From Saccoglossus kowalevskii (lineage: Eukaryota > Hemichordata > Enteropneusta > Harrimaniidae), in assembly GCF_000003605.2 (NCBI RefSeq), contig NW_003134346.1, forward strand, positions 296,916-360,915: 64,000 nt of DNA. The letters run 5' to 3'. Each line of letters opens with the position of its first letter. Position 1 is the stretch's first letter. The notes beneath the pieces were generated by a model. It saw only the letters and a list, made by a program, of their open reading frames with translations, did no database searches and was not told the origin of the DNA. Both the position numbers and the translations under genes were made by a program. Of this stretch, positions 34,368 through 47,509 are shown piece after piece.

Positions 34368-37300
34368 GTAAGACTGCATTATTACAATTACTATTATGTG
34401 TTGACGCGAACGCCTGTGATCGCGACATCAAACAGCCCGGGAGAATAGGAATAAAAAAAAAAACGTAATGCGCAGTCACGCAGTTCGAATGCGCACGCTC
34501 ACCAATTTCACTGCGAGCTTTGGCATCAGCAAGAGCGTTCTTCCGCGATGGATGCGAAATCTTAATATCAAGTAAATTGCAAAGTTTCAGCTTCATTGAG
34601 AAAAATAAACCCCGATATATAACAATATCCCCTGATGGTGATATTCCTTCTATCGAATTTATACTCTTCCGGTTCACTGACGATTTCTGCTAACTGAGGC
34701 CCCCGTATTTTTTATAGTACGTTGAACCTTTATTATCGAACTCCGCCCAAAGAACAGGTTGCGGAAGCATCCTCATCACTGCACGTCTACTTGATTAGAC
34801 GCTGCCTGTGCAACAACTAGTAATGTTCGGTAAATAATAAAATTGGAATCAGCTTTGGAATGAATATATCTGAGATGAGTAAGTCCTGTTCACATGTCAG
34901 CTAGATATATATATATATTTGTAAATTCAACTGTTGATGCGTACAGATGACACCATACTCGCCCTAATTATGGATCTTGTCTGTGAGATACAGGGACAGT
35001 GATGCAATACATATTACGCTCTATCGAACACGTGTTTACGCATACATGCTTGACTTGATGCCTATTCCGGGCGTCATTTTTTTTAAACACGGTTCGTTAT
35101 CTTTACGCGTGTTACTTGTTTAAATTATATATTGATGTAACCGTGTAATAGTGTGTTTGAAAGGCAGAGACACTCTCGTAAAAATAAAATGATGAACTTG
35201 TATCATAATTTAAATTATTGAATTAGTGCAATTGACCTACTTTATTCAACTGTAAACCACGTTCAATAGTGTGACGTCATACATTATGCGAATGAATTCT
35301 TAAAACCGGAATTTCGGTTTTTAATTTCAATTTGCCTTTTTGAAACCCACATTTAATGAGCGATTTTACACCGGCAAATGTACTTAAGTGTGAATGTAAA
35401 TAGTTTAATCCATCGCACCGCAACGTATATCAGTGTGCTGTAAAATGCGTTATTGACGCACGATTTGACTGGTACCCTCAAATGGGCAAGCGAATAACAA
35501 CATACATCGGTGATATAAACAGAGCTACCCTTATCTAATATAAAAATATCTAAGGCTAACCTAATTAAAACTGTGTGAAAATAAGAAAAGCGACGAAGCG
35601 AGGAAATTATGTAAATGGGAAAAGACGTGAATGAACTGTATTTAATGATTATGTCGATGTTGTCGTTTACAGTAAATGACAGCCCTATATGCCGTGCTCC
35701 AGGCAACATGGACAACAATTTAGCCGATTGCTACATAATCAGCAGTATTCAGTAGCTACTTTTTTGCGGCACATTCATGTAATCATAATATAGAAAATGC
35801 GGTCATTGTGGCATGCATTGTCAATTTCAAGAAGCTTAAAGCGAGGTTCTGAATAGTAATCAGCATTCATGTACGACTGAAATACAAATATAGTTACATA
35901 TAACATTCAGCATGTATGGAACAATCCTAGCAATTCATTTTCAATCCAACCTCTTCCCGACAGTTTCCATTCACTTTTCCGCGTATATTTCCATAGCCAT
36001 AACAGGTCAGGCAAATACTTCTCAATTCAATGGCTTTGTTTTGAAAAAAATAAAACGTGCAAATTTTCTCATCATATTACCCAAACCTAAAAAATAAAAA
36101 AATAAAAAAACGCACACACACAAATAAAACGTTAGTTGGATCTTTGATTACCAGCTTTGTGTGGTGTGTGTACTCCAGAGTCGCAGTGGTCTTTCCTCGC
36201 CATACATTGTTGCCTATGCAATTTCGAATATATGAAAAACACTACTAGTATTTTACAAATAGATTGGAGGTTAACTATCGGACACGTTTACCGAATTAGC
36301 ATTATTCCATTATAACAGTATTCCTGAGGTGGCTAATATAATCATTGCCTACCATATGCTACGTTATGGACTTTGTGTGGCGAATTCCCAAGTACGATAA
36401 TGAGACATTTCGTCACAGTACAGCTGCACGCGAAAACGTTAATGAGTCCCACGTTCACGGTATATAAGGTAATATTTATGACAAGTATTGTATGTCCAAA
36501 TGATACGTATGATCCATTAATATTATATGAATTGACAATTCTCGTTTTCCATAAAAAACTAGGAAATATATGCTTATCGCAGAAAGTCCTATCTTATCCT
36601 CTGAATTTGCTTCACTACAATTGAGTGAGTGACCTGCCAGTGGGTACAGAGTCTGTCACACTGTGTCTCGGAGACCCGGACATGAAGACAGTTGCTAGCT
36701 TATAAAATTGTTACGGCAAGTTCAGTTAAGTAGGCCCCGGGAGAAATTGACTTGCAGATCGTTATATGACGAACGTTCAATGAATACTGAACGCAGAATT
36801 GAAGCATGAGATGAATAACCTTCGCTGACTCGATGAAAGGTGTTTCAGATGTCGTGTTTTGTCTTTGATTCTTCGATCTATTTTTGTTTATTCTTACTTT
36901 ACACGCATACCCTATTTCTGTTCTCGATACGCCATTATATGGGCAGAGAATCATGTATTTTAGTTATATTGTGTGGCAGCGCAATATTACATGAACCTCG
37001 TTTTTTGAATAAATGATGACTGTGTGGTAAATAGGCTATTTTGTCTAATTAGTGAGAAAGCCTGAGCACCCTGTACGATCTGTTTCTATTAGCCGCAGGT
37101 TGTGCACATGTTTCATTCATTCACAGTATCCTCACTATCAAACTCACATTGCGTTATAGCAGATAGGAACAATTTGAAGACTGTTTTCATTCTGCCAATC
37201 TATATTTATCATACATTATTTGATTTTTCTTGATAAATTTAATGGATGCCTTATATATTTTCATTGTACAAACTTACTGTTGATTGTCTGATCTGCGCCA

Positions 37301-40300
37301 TTATAACAAACCATGCCAACATAAATAACCATACACTTTGTCACAACAGTTTATTGCATATAGACGATGTCGTCGTCCTGACATGTGCGAGGTCGAACCC
37401 GTACATAATTATTTGACAACGCATCGTGTATCATTTCTCGTGGCGACAAATTGTTTTTATAGCAACCAAATTTAATCAGATACTTTCGTATCAAATTCAA
37501 ACGTGGCGAAACATTGCCACTTGATCACGAACTGCTGCCAACTCGGACGTGCATACAAACATTCTTGTATTTCCATCGCCAGTGAATTAAGAATTCAGAT
37601 CACCGCGAAGCCAGCGTCAATAAAAAAAAAACAGTTCGCATAGGAACTACTGTATTTTCGGAATTTAGCAATATTATAACCAATCGAATGTTTATTTTGA
37701 ATTATTGTCAATTAAAACACCAGAATATGTTATATTTCAAGGCATTTAAAGCAAAACAATCAGTACAAACCCACATTCTAGATTCATGAAAACTATTATT
37801 TGTAATATTGCTCAATTTATGCCTGATCTTGTGAATAATTAGTAAATAAAAAATAAATAAGTATAAGTATAAGAATTACATAAATAAATAAATATATGAA
37901 TCAAAATAAATAAATAAATAAATTTGTATTTAACATTAAAATTTATAATTAATAAAAGGTTACGCATCTTGCAACATGGTTTATTATTACAGTAAATACA
38001 ACGATTTTTGATTAATATCACCTAAAGTATCTATTGCGAAGTAATGTTTCCGTATTTGGCGTTTTCTCTTTCCTTCATGATAACGTCACGCTTTTTTTTT
38101 TATAGTTTTCAATAATGTCGAAACTATAAAAATCAAACATAAATTATACATGTTTTGTAGCTTCAGTTCATTTCACAGTATACTAGCACTAGTATATGAT
38201 TTAATCCTGCAAAATTCGATCTTTAGTCACGTGGTGTGTCAGTGAACAATGCGCGCGGTTATCGTTTCAACGAGTGGGGATTTAGGAAGCAATAACACAA
38301 GTTATATCGCTGAACTCCCGTGTTTTTCAATATATCCTCCATCAGCGCCGTGGGTTTCAGAAGTATATCTGTCTGACTGTATCCATTTCAGTTCTGCTCG
38401 GCTGCCCATTTGAGTACGTAATTAAATAATCTGAAGAAATTATTTCACAATAAATAAACTAAGTATAAATAAAAGATCTTATATTACATTATAAGGGCGT
38501 GGACATTTCTGGGGCATTGGTCCCTCTTTATCGAGATAATAAAAGGCTTAGAGGAAATATTATCACAATAACCAAACTGTTTAGTTGTTAATTACATCAT
38601 TTAATCGCAGACCAAATAAATCAATTCTCCGCAACGCGCACAGAAGATTGAAATTTTAAATGGCATTCGAATAAAAACGATGACTAGCTTGAAGTATTTC
38701 AATAACTCTAAGAAGAAAAAAAGATGTCATTTCTTATATTGTCTAAGAACAAATGATATACATAATTTTAATTCGTATATGTAAAGTATTTTGCGCGATG
38801 GTGGAGAAAGGCAATGCTATAGTGTACATGTTGTTGCTATGGAGCAACGGCTATCCAAGATGGCGGCCCTGTCTTTGAATAATTGAATGACCACTTTACG
38901 TATTTCAGTTGAGAGGCTGCAAGGATTATTTTGGTATCAATAGAGAATCAGTAGAAGCCGACTGTTGTTTTTAATATAATTAGAATTTGTGACTGAGTTT
39001 GTGAAGCACAACCGGAAGACAATCCTAGCAGCAAAGCTGATCCTCAACCAAAGTTAACCTTCGTTAATAAACTTCTTGCCTTAAAATCCAGTATTACTAT
39101 TTTAGATTTGTTTCAATGTACCTCGTCTGATGTAGACTATGGGTTTCTAGCAAAATGACTCAGATTTATATAATGTCTGTGTGTCTTGATGTACACACTG
39201 ATATGAAAGTTTTTATATTTCCTCCACTAATTTAACCATGTATTGTTTCGATTTTGTACATTATTTGTCAGTTGCTGTTTTGCAATTACATCATTTATAT
39301 TAATAGCGAACTGATACAATAGTAACGCAATCACCTGTGTTAGATCATATGTGTTGTTTATCTATTCACCAAAATGATAATATTTTTTTCAAATTGAATC
39401 TCTTCGTATGCAAGGTTTTCGAAAACACTTTCTTGGTGCACTTCTAAATCATTATACCTGAATAGCTCCCGTTTCCTGTATGCCACAGATGTTCAAAAGA
39501 CATTCTAACAAGTGTTAGCTTTGTCTACGTTTAAATTACCCCCTTGGCGAATGACATACAATATCTTTAACGGAAAGCCAGCGTTACGAAGGATGTACAT
39601 TTCAAGGGATAGATGAAATGATATATAACTTCGAAGATTGGTTCTGCTATAGATGTGAAATATACGAATAGTGAATTTGACCCACGATTGATATCAGGAT
39701 AATTGAACACCTGACAAATAATTTATTTTCACTTGTCATTATGCAAGAAATATGTTTCCAAACAAGCCATAATTATCCGCCATTTTGTCGTCCTTATTCG
39801 TGATTGTTTTTTTTATAAAACAACTGTATTACCTCTCACCGTTGACGGTGGGCGTCATTCACGCACGTCGTACAAGGCTATCGCTTTACTGACTCATGAA
39901 ACATCACGCGCACCTAAAATCCGCCAATCCTGTATTTGTGTAATTACGTCTACCTTGTACTTTTCACCACTGAATATGAAATAAGTATAACAATAGTTAT
40001 TTAGCGTATGTCTAAGATATAAAAACTCGGGGACTTGTTCGCGTCATATAGCCCTGAAGTGTGTAGGGAGCACGTCGATATATTCGTCGTCACAGTTCTG
40101 AATATGGAACTAGGTGTGCTCATTATTTTAGAAACACCTGATATCACTTCTTAGAATGCATACGTTGATGGTCGCACAAGTTTGCGTATTTTCCGTTGTC
40201 TGCTGTATTGTATAATAATGTGTATTAACGACTTATGAATCCACTAATCGTAATATAACTTTTACTCTCATGTGATAATTATTCCACCCTACAACAAACG

Positions 40301-40598
40301 TTTGCTAGTTGTCGAAATATATTTATATATTTATCCTCTAATAGCACGCGGTAATGTGTAGATATTTTGTATATTATTCAGTTATAATGTTCATAACATT
40401 TCTGGCCTGCGTTTTTTGTGTTATATGATTATAATACAATATTTAAGAGATAGTAAATTTACGTATGTATTATTAAGATTCCAAAAATGTATTTGAAATA
40501 AATCTATATATGTGTTGTTACATACATAAGAGTATTTCTAGTCATGTTTATGTAAAACACTAATCTATCTATTTAACCGGTGATATTTGTCTTTTTAG
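34368..40598. other. Non-coding stretch, possibly an intron
   Basis: AT-rich; if the exons at its ends belong together, this is a 6.2-kb phase-1 intron. It contains a TGACGTCA at 35272-35279, a small stem AAAACCG...CGGTTTT at about 35305, AAAT-rich simple sequence at 37840-37925, and the YY1/X-box-like cluster at 38838-38871. A 121-codon minus ORF (35353-35718) and others are unrecognised. No second reading frame with splice signals was convincing. Confidence 0.4.
38838..38871 (+). promoter_or_regulatory. Promoter-like cluster: X-box-like palindrome plus YY1 box
   Basis: GTTGCTATGGAGCAAC (an X-box-like palindrome, two bases longer between half-sites than consensus) is followed within a few bases by CCAAGATGGCGGCC. 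The latter contains a perfect YY1 consensus (AAGATGGCGGC) in the sense orientation usual just downstream of animal transcription starts. A candidate short open frame without ATG (38997-39158, containing EAQPEDNPSSKADPQPK) lies 130 bp downstream, but its splice context is poor. Which transcript this would serve is unknown. Confidence 0.35.
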
Positions 40599-40882
40599 TT
40601 TACCGCCTAGCTGACTTATCACATACATCGGAATTTAATACAACAATATATGTGGGTCCTATGGATTGTTTGTCTATCAAGCACGAAATCTCTCTTAATG
40701 TATTCCTTCATCCTGTGATATTTGTTGAGTCACTGCTTATCGCATCTCATCTGTGTGATGTTAGTCGTCTGAAAAGAAGTCTCGTTGAGCCAGCTGACGT
40801 TTGGTTCAATTGTATCTTTGGCCGATCCTGCTACAATAGTCGACAAAGAATGCGAAATTATGTTTGTTTTCCCTATGCCTGA
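40599..40882 (+). CDS. Candidate terminal exon, cysteine-containing secreted protein
   Basis: TTTGTCTTTTTAG is a strong acceptor ending at 40598. Taking the phase-1 junction from 34367, the frame reads VYRLADLSH and stays open for 94 codons to TGA at 40880-40882, giving a protein of about 112 aa. The predicted mature part has five cysteines (in MDCLS, HLCDV, FNCIFGRSCYN and YVCFP). It also has a furin/prohormone-type site, SRLKR followed by S, so that a 38-residue C-terminal peptide with three cysteines could be released. ATTAAA lies about 26 bases after the stop. I do not recognise the family. It could equally be a chance ORF, and other exons may exist between. Confidence 0.3.
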
Positions 40883-43240
40883 CATACCATCTAAGAGCGA
40901 TGCCATTAAATATGGTAATTAACTGGTAATATTGCTACTCATATATATTTATCAGGATTCCTAAAAAAAACGAAAAAACAAAAATTCGCAGCTAATATAA
41001 ATCGACACAATTTGTTCGTATCTCATATCAGGCGCATATATTCCTATTTTTTAATTTTGCGGAGCACTACTACTAGGCTACAAGTAGGGTATATTCACTT
41101 ATAAACGCCAATATTATACGTCCGCCGCTGGCAGAAGCGGCCGAGTGGTTTACTCTTGGATGAGCTATAGCTTCGGCAAATACCACGGCGCAAGCTTTGT
41201 ACAGAAATAAACAAGACTTGTTAGCGTTCTGTCAAAAGCGGTATACAACGGCATTGTCTGTCACGAGCGTGTTTGTTGGCTTTTATTCACTTCATTGATT
41301 TGCTAACTGCTAGCCGGTTACCTAAATTAAATTCTGCCAACAATGGGTAGGCATTCATGGAGAAAATGAAGTGTATACAGTATATTATGGATAAATATGC
41401 AGGTTTCTTTGTGTGCATCGATTTTTGATAAACAGATAGAATTACGAGAGTAGGGAGTCCATCAGTGGGCGCAGTAGCCGTTTCACTGTTGCTCGCACAG
41501 CGATGTCAATCCCTGTTCAATTTATTTATTAGAGAATCACTTTTACTCGATGAAGCGGTGATCATATACACGCATGTTTATAATACGAATCATTTTTTCC
41601 CGTTGTTTGGCGTACATTCCTGCACCCAATGCTATAGATATGCTCATAACGCATGCCACCAGAGATGGCATTATGGATTGCTCTAATTACCATATGCATG
41701 AAAGAGGTTATACAGTGTATCACCGCAACCACTATCTCGTCGTATCATCTCCGATCTGGCACACTCTTTTCCTAGAAATTAATCCCCCAAACGATACCAT
41801 CGACTCGTATCGACGATGGAGATTTGCCTGAGTTTACGTATGTTGAGGGCATGGCTTATCTGTTAGTATAAGCGACGACAGACTACAGACTGGCATTTCC
41901 TCTCCTGTCTATCATCCGTCAGAACTTGGACACCGCCAGCTGATACATGACAACGTAATACGCGATATACATATATATATATTGACATTTGAACGTTGCG
42001 TAATATAGTCGTATTAGGTACCTGATTACTACATTGTCAGATAAGATAACTCACAAAAAACTACTGATCACGCTGTTTATGAAAAATGAATCCACTGAAT
42101 CTCAGTTGGTGATCGAAACATTACCAGTAACTCAAACAAACGAGCCAAACATACACTCCATCGCTTCACCCATGCTGCGAAAATTGCAAAAATATATATC
42201 ATATTAATTTCTTAAAATAACTATATTTTGGCACATAGCTGATATTGGAATACGGGTTTAGTTGTTTCCGTTATATATAGTATCGAGGTCATACTCAATA
42301 CGACAATAAAGGGGGATAGATAATAAAAATAATATAAAATAGACAAAGATGCTTCAAAAATTCACAGTCGCATGCTCATTATCAACCTGGAATAGAATTA
42401 CAGAATTATGGAAAATGATGCTGTCCACGCTCTTCTTTCATGTGTATTTACATATCCGATACACTACTAATCTGACATTCTCATAACAGGCAAAACGTAG
42501 CAAATTTCTTCAATCATTATTTAATTAATTCAATGTACCAACGTGATCGCAAACGGGGAGATTATCATACATATATCTAATGAAACAATTTTTCAACGTG
42601 TTTGTCTAGATCTCCACACAATTATGTATATACATCTACAGAACGGCTTCAAATACGATACGGCGTGCCTTAACACGCGTGTCAACAATTTAATAACTCG
42701 TTAGTGTATACACTTTGCACGAATTCGCCGCGACGTTGTTATTTTTTCATTACCTTTCTCGCTGCTTTCTGGTGAACCGATCTTCCGCTAGATTTGACAA
42801 AATTGCATGCGAGTCGCACGCTAATGGTTTATCCCTGATTATTTCAGTTTATTAGGTTAGTTATGCTGTGGAATAATAGCGGTTTTCTAGGAAATACAGT
42901 GGATTAGTAGGCAGCCGAAGCAATCAAGTAGCCAACTACGACGTAAGCATATACAATCATCCTAGACAATCAGAAGACATAATTAAACACACCTTCGTGT
43001 ATGCTGCCAGATTTTAAGGTATCATGATTATCCCTCAACATGGACACCTAGGCAGTGTGGCACCACAAGGATGAGTTATATGGGAATTGTCACGCCTACA
43101 TCATTCGCAGCATCTTAAAACAATATACATGTACAAGCCACGAACCAAAATACTCATTCAACAATCCCACCTTCAATGACGTTGTCTTGGATTATATTTG
43201 CGCTTAGTTTGAATGGGTTCATCTGAAAACATATTTTCTA
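40883..43240. other. Mostly non-coding stretch
   Basis: Holds a tRNA-like A-box sequence at 41130-41160. Between 41465 and 41831 overlapping plus ORFs lie in slightly GC-richer DNA; I do not recognise their products. Around 42490-42550 a frame reads RQNVANFFNHYLINSM, reminiscent of the linker before RT in LINE ORF2, but it is too short to call. Otherwise AT-rich without signal. Confidence 0.4.
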
Positions 43241-43489
43241 TCAGCTGTTAAAACTGTTCTTTTGTGCGATGGCAGCACTGGGTAAATTACACTGTCCTAA
43301 ACAGACCTGAGTTGATTTACTGCTGCTAATTTTCTTGGCAATCAACAATGATTCAACAACATTTGCAGAGAATATACAGCCATACAGCCTTAGGGTGTAC
43401 GCAATCATAGAATCCATAAACGAAGCACTAAATGTACGACTCAAAGTCGATGACCACAATCTTTCAAAAATCATCCGGAAATGACGCAA
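43241..43489 (-). pseudogene. Possible BEL/Pao retroelement RNase H fragment
   Basis: The minus-strand ORF reads SASFMDSMIAY, then NVVESLLIAKKISSSKSTQV, then NLPSAAIAQK. In BEL/Pao pol proteins the RNase H region has the ordered pattern F-x-D-A-S-x-x-A-Y-G, then a short spacer, then L-L-x-A-K-x-(R/K)-V-A-P-x-K and L-P-R-L-E-L-x-A-A. The order and approximate spacing fit, but one residue of the DAS motif is missing, the PRLEL box is poorly kept and there is no clear RT or integrase around it. If real it is a short fossil. Alternatively chance. Confidence 0.3.
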
Positions 43490-43735
43490 ATGTGAAAGAT
43501 CTATGTTAAATTTATTCTTTGCTACGCTTTAGGCCATCACCCCCATTGACATTGTTCAAACGCTCAACTAATAATTACTTCTATATTTTCCGCCTTATGC
43601 ACTGGTGTGTATAGATACTACATGAGTGAACGGGGATAAAATGTGTAATGGCCCATATTGTCGTCTTTCATCCTTCTATACTAATAATAAAAACACAATA
43701 TTGCGAAACAATTGGTGAAGCAATCACGCAGACCC
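43490..43735. other. Short non-coding interval
   Basis: Nothing recognised between the possible retroelement fragment and the open region that follows. Confidence 0.4.
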
Positions 43736-44162
43736 CTAACGGGCATATGTATATTCAAATGTCACCTCGGCATTTAGAATAACATTCACCTGCAGAATGC
43801 CATCGAATCGACCAATTGAGTGTTGATCGCGGATTCTCGATGATTCTAAAGCATTTGCTGAAATGACCTTCGAGTAAACGACGCGCACATATGGAATGCC
43901 AGCACAATGCAGAGCATAACAGAATAATATTGTTTCGGGATTCAAAACAGCTGTGCCACGCGCGACATTCACATTTACAACAATCCCCGAGAGAAAAGCG
44001 TTTGGACATTTGCATGTGATTCGCTTTGAATCGTATATGTGTGACTGGGTATTATGTGGTCGTACGGTATTATGTAGTGAGTATATTTCGATTTCGAAAT
44101 TGGAGAGAAAAATAACCATCCAATTCGGTGGTGTTTCTATTTCGATTGACCGTTTTTTATAG
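43736..44162 (-). other. Locally GC-richer segment open in several frames
   Basis: A 127-codon minus ORF (43736-44119), a second minus ORF (43755-44015) and a plus ORF (43953-44162) overlap, which is unusual in this AT-rich window. The longest contains VNVARGTAV, then CAGIPYVRVVYSK, then SSRI, and near its end DGILQVNVILNAEVTFEYTYAR. Loosely, this recalls an Ig I-set domain (C-x-A-x-G-x-P-x-P-x-V-x-W-x-K ... S-R-I ... D-G-x-L-x-I ... Y-x-C-x-A). The tryptophan and second cysteine are absent. Splice signals are weak on both sides. I would not assign it to a family; it is only the best exon-like patch here. Confidence 0.2.
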
Positions 44163-44184
44163 TCGATACTGATATCGACTATAA
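44157..44184. other. Perfect 12-bp stem-loop
   Basis: TTATAGTCGATA and TATCGACTATAA are perfect reverse complements separated by the four bases CTGA, immediately after the stop of the plus ORF ending at 44162. No function is implied in a eukaryotic setting. Confidence 0.8.
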
Positions 44185-47100
44185 TAAGAGTTGTTAGTTG
44201 GTGAATGGGAATTGCAAATTCTCATTATGACGACATCATTTTAAATGAAAGATTCAAATGAAAATAAAAATATTGAATTAATAATATATATGTGCATTAT
44301 TAGCCATAGGGCGATGTAAATTGAATATGTTGAAGCTATTGAACGGGCAACAGTCGGATGAACTAGGGCAAGGTTGATTTACCGTTTGGCTGCAGTCGAT
44401 CCAACATGCAAAACGACTACCATATTGCGTGTTACTGTGTCACGTAATGGTGGCAGCGGATATTTAAATTGGATGGCGTTATCTCATCCTGCATAGTCAG
44501 GAACAATCGGACACCTTTTTCAGCAGATCTACTATCTATCAAGACAGCTACAGAGTAGAATGGTTTAATTTGAACACTCTGCATAACACATGCGCGCATA
44601 AACTGTTCATATCTGTCGATTTTCAACAAATCTAATCCAACCACTCGAAAACGTAAAAGATATATACGAAAGTTGAAACAGGACAACACAATGGAATGGT
44701 GACATGGTATCAATATTGAAAACTGATATGTTTAAACTGATACGGAGTGACACAAACTGTTTAGTTTCCATCACCGCGAATTTATAACGTCCACACCCAA
44801 GTATTATGCCAAAACTATTGTTACGTTGCCCAGTGTGAAGACACCAAGATAGAAAGAGAGAAAGACAGTGTTTGAAAAATAAACGGGCCCAATTAAAGTG
44901 CCGCATGGTCCATCACAGAATAAAAAGCACCAAACATCATCATAGTATTAAAAGCTTCCTGAAACATTCTTCGATGCTAAAAATAGCATGCACTTATATA
45001 CTCCAGGTGGTGCAATGGAAGGTATAATGATGTTTGGCGTCGATGTACTTGTTATATATGTAAGAACACGGTCAGATAACGGAGGGTTACAGGGCGTTCC
45101 GTCCGTTGTTTACGTGGATCAAGAAAAAATATCTACCACGAATTATCAGTTGCAGTTAAGTCCAGTGAATGTCTCATTTATTCCAGTTATATTAAAAAAA
45201 GCTATTTAAAAAATGAGCTTAATATGCCACCCAACCTTAGCTATAAATGAGAGAGTTTGTTTTCGACTTATTAAATTCTACCTTGTATATATTCTTTGAA
45301 TCAACTGCAGTACAACACGTGTGGGATTGTCTTAAATATCGCTATTAGTCAGCATTGAATGCAGCACTACAACATTACATAGACTATTTGACTCTACGAA
45401 TCATACAAGACAGATCCATATCTACAATATAATATGTAAATGCAGGTGTGTTTTAAATCAATTTTCAAATAATGAATAGACAGTTTAAACGGTTGTGTCA
45501 TTCACGGAACAACACGACCCCCTAGTTCACTTGCAGACTGGAGTACGGTACGACTTTGTAATATGCACATGTCGACAGATTCATGTCAATTTCATGTAGC
45601 CAGGGGTGTTTGATTGCATTCTGAATGGTGGCATATGCTTATTTGCACTGTCGAGTATTACCCACAATGCAAATGTCAGTTAAGAGTGGGAACACGTCAC
45701 ACGAGTGATTGATCCTGTTTCAATATTCCTCCAAATCAGTGGAGAATCTAGTTTGGAACGTATGTGACGGTTATATATTAAGAACAGTGATAAACACGTG
45801 GAGGCTTGTTTATGCTGGTTCAATTAGCGCGGTATACGTTCGTGGTGTGAGCAAGTGCGTTGTACATTTGCCGTAGTATAAGGCGCATTGTAAATTCATC
45901 TGACTCTTTTCAAGTTCATGTATAGAGCGAAGAAGCAATCCAATCACTTATTATCGCGTATATTTGAGAGATGACTATTACGCCGATGTTCACAAGCTCT
46001 ATACCCTGATTTGAAAACTAACTAGCACTTTTACGTGGTGCGAATGCTTGCATCAGCTACACCCCCCCCCCCTTCGCGATGGCCGGTACGATTGACTACA
46101 CAGTTCAGTACAAATGTTCCACCGTATCGATATATGCTGACTGTAGGAGAACCATACATGCGAAGAGTGAACTTGACCTGATTTGAACGAAGAACCAACA
46201 CCCATTTTCCGGGTGAAGTTTTTGCTTTATCTGCTTGAAAGCTCTCGTCTCAGATTCAAGATTAAACTTCGTTAACATATTTACTGTGTACGACGTGCGC
46301 AGTACTAGTAAAACATGATATACACTGCTAACTTCAAGATTGTGCATTTAATCAATATCTATACAATGTACTAGTAATTAGTGAAATATATATTTGGAAG
46401 TAAATGAACAATTTCATAAAATTGGATTTGAATTACTGTAATGGACATTGATTTCACGGGATACGACAGTGGTTACGCACATGGACAAGTTACTGTGGTT
46501 AATTGGATTAAAACCATATAACATCTTTGCGATTGCTAATTATTTAAACAAAGCAACTCATTTATATTCATGTATGCTCGTGTAAGAATGCTAGAGACGT
46601 TGGTACAAGGAGTTGTTTGTCATTATTTTGATCGTCGTAGTGCATTTGCACCTGCATCGTCACTCCAATTACCGGTCACGGAAGCAGCCAACAATATGAC
46701 CGTGACGAGGGACCTTCTGCAATGCGTTTTCAATGCAAGGTCGAGTTCTTGGCGATTTAAACTATCACGTTTCTGAACGTTGCTACTATTATTCGTTTCT
46801 CTGAAATCATTATTGGGATTGTGTCTTTCGAACAATGGAATTAGTAGTATGCGAACCTCCTCGCTCCGCTGATGAAAGCACATTGTTCAATACAACGCAC
46901 TCACTATATTTGAAGATAATCGCATTTTATTATCTTTCTGGAACTGCTGCACGTGGTATTGAAGTTAAATTAATTAGAAGGATATATTTTATTCTCCGAG
47001 CCCCCTTATATATTTACTCTACCGCGGCAACCGTATCCAAACGAAACTATGTAGTCATATTTTATTGATGTTTTTGAATACGCTTCTCAAATTGATGAAA

Positions 47101-47509
47101 TATTAATATTATTATGTTATTGATGAGAGTATTTCATATTACTGCCGATATCAAACCGGGAATTTGATAGAAATGAAAAGAATTGCGAACAATAAAGTGT
47201 ACAAAAGCCTGCAGAGATTTGAATGTTTAGCATGTTATATCCAATAGCGCTTATCGCATGAAGATCGTAAAACGATTTCGAAATTCCTATATTAAAGATT
47301 CCCAGTATTATAAACAACTGTGTGTGGAAATAACTTAGGAGAATATAGAATAGTACTGTACAATATTAACTTCATACAGTCAAAATATTTTCTGCGATCG
47401 TAATTTCGACATTTTCCTCACATCGTAGCATATACACATTGTAGTCATTCGATTTTACCAAGCACCGTATGAGCAGCATGCGCTATTTGTAAAATAAATC
47501 GAAACAAAA
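44185..47509. other. Non-coding stretch
   Basis: Unrecognised minus ORFs (44432-44713, 44607-44906) and plus ORFs (44988-45209, 46570-46776), none with a known domain. A run of 11 C at 46062-46072. No transposon ends until the MITE at 47510. Confidence 0.4.

Noticed and set aside
35353-35718. 121-codon minus ORF
   Set aside because: No domain, no splice context, and a length expected by chance in 64 kb of AT-rich DNA.
42490-42550. RQNVANFFNHYLINSM, reminiscent of the LINE endonuclease-RT linker
   Set aside because: Only about 15 residues, with no endonuclease upstream or RT blocks downstream.
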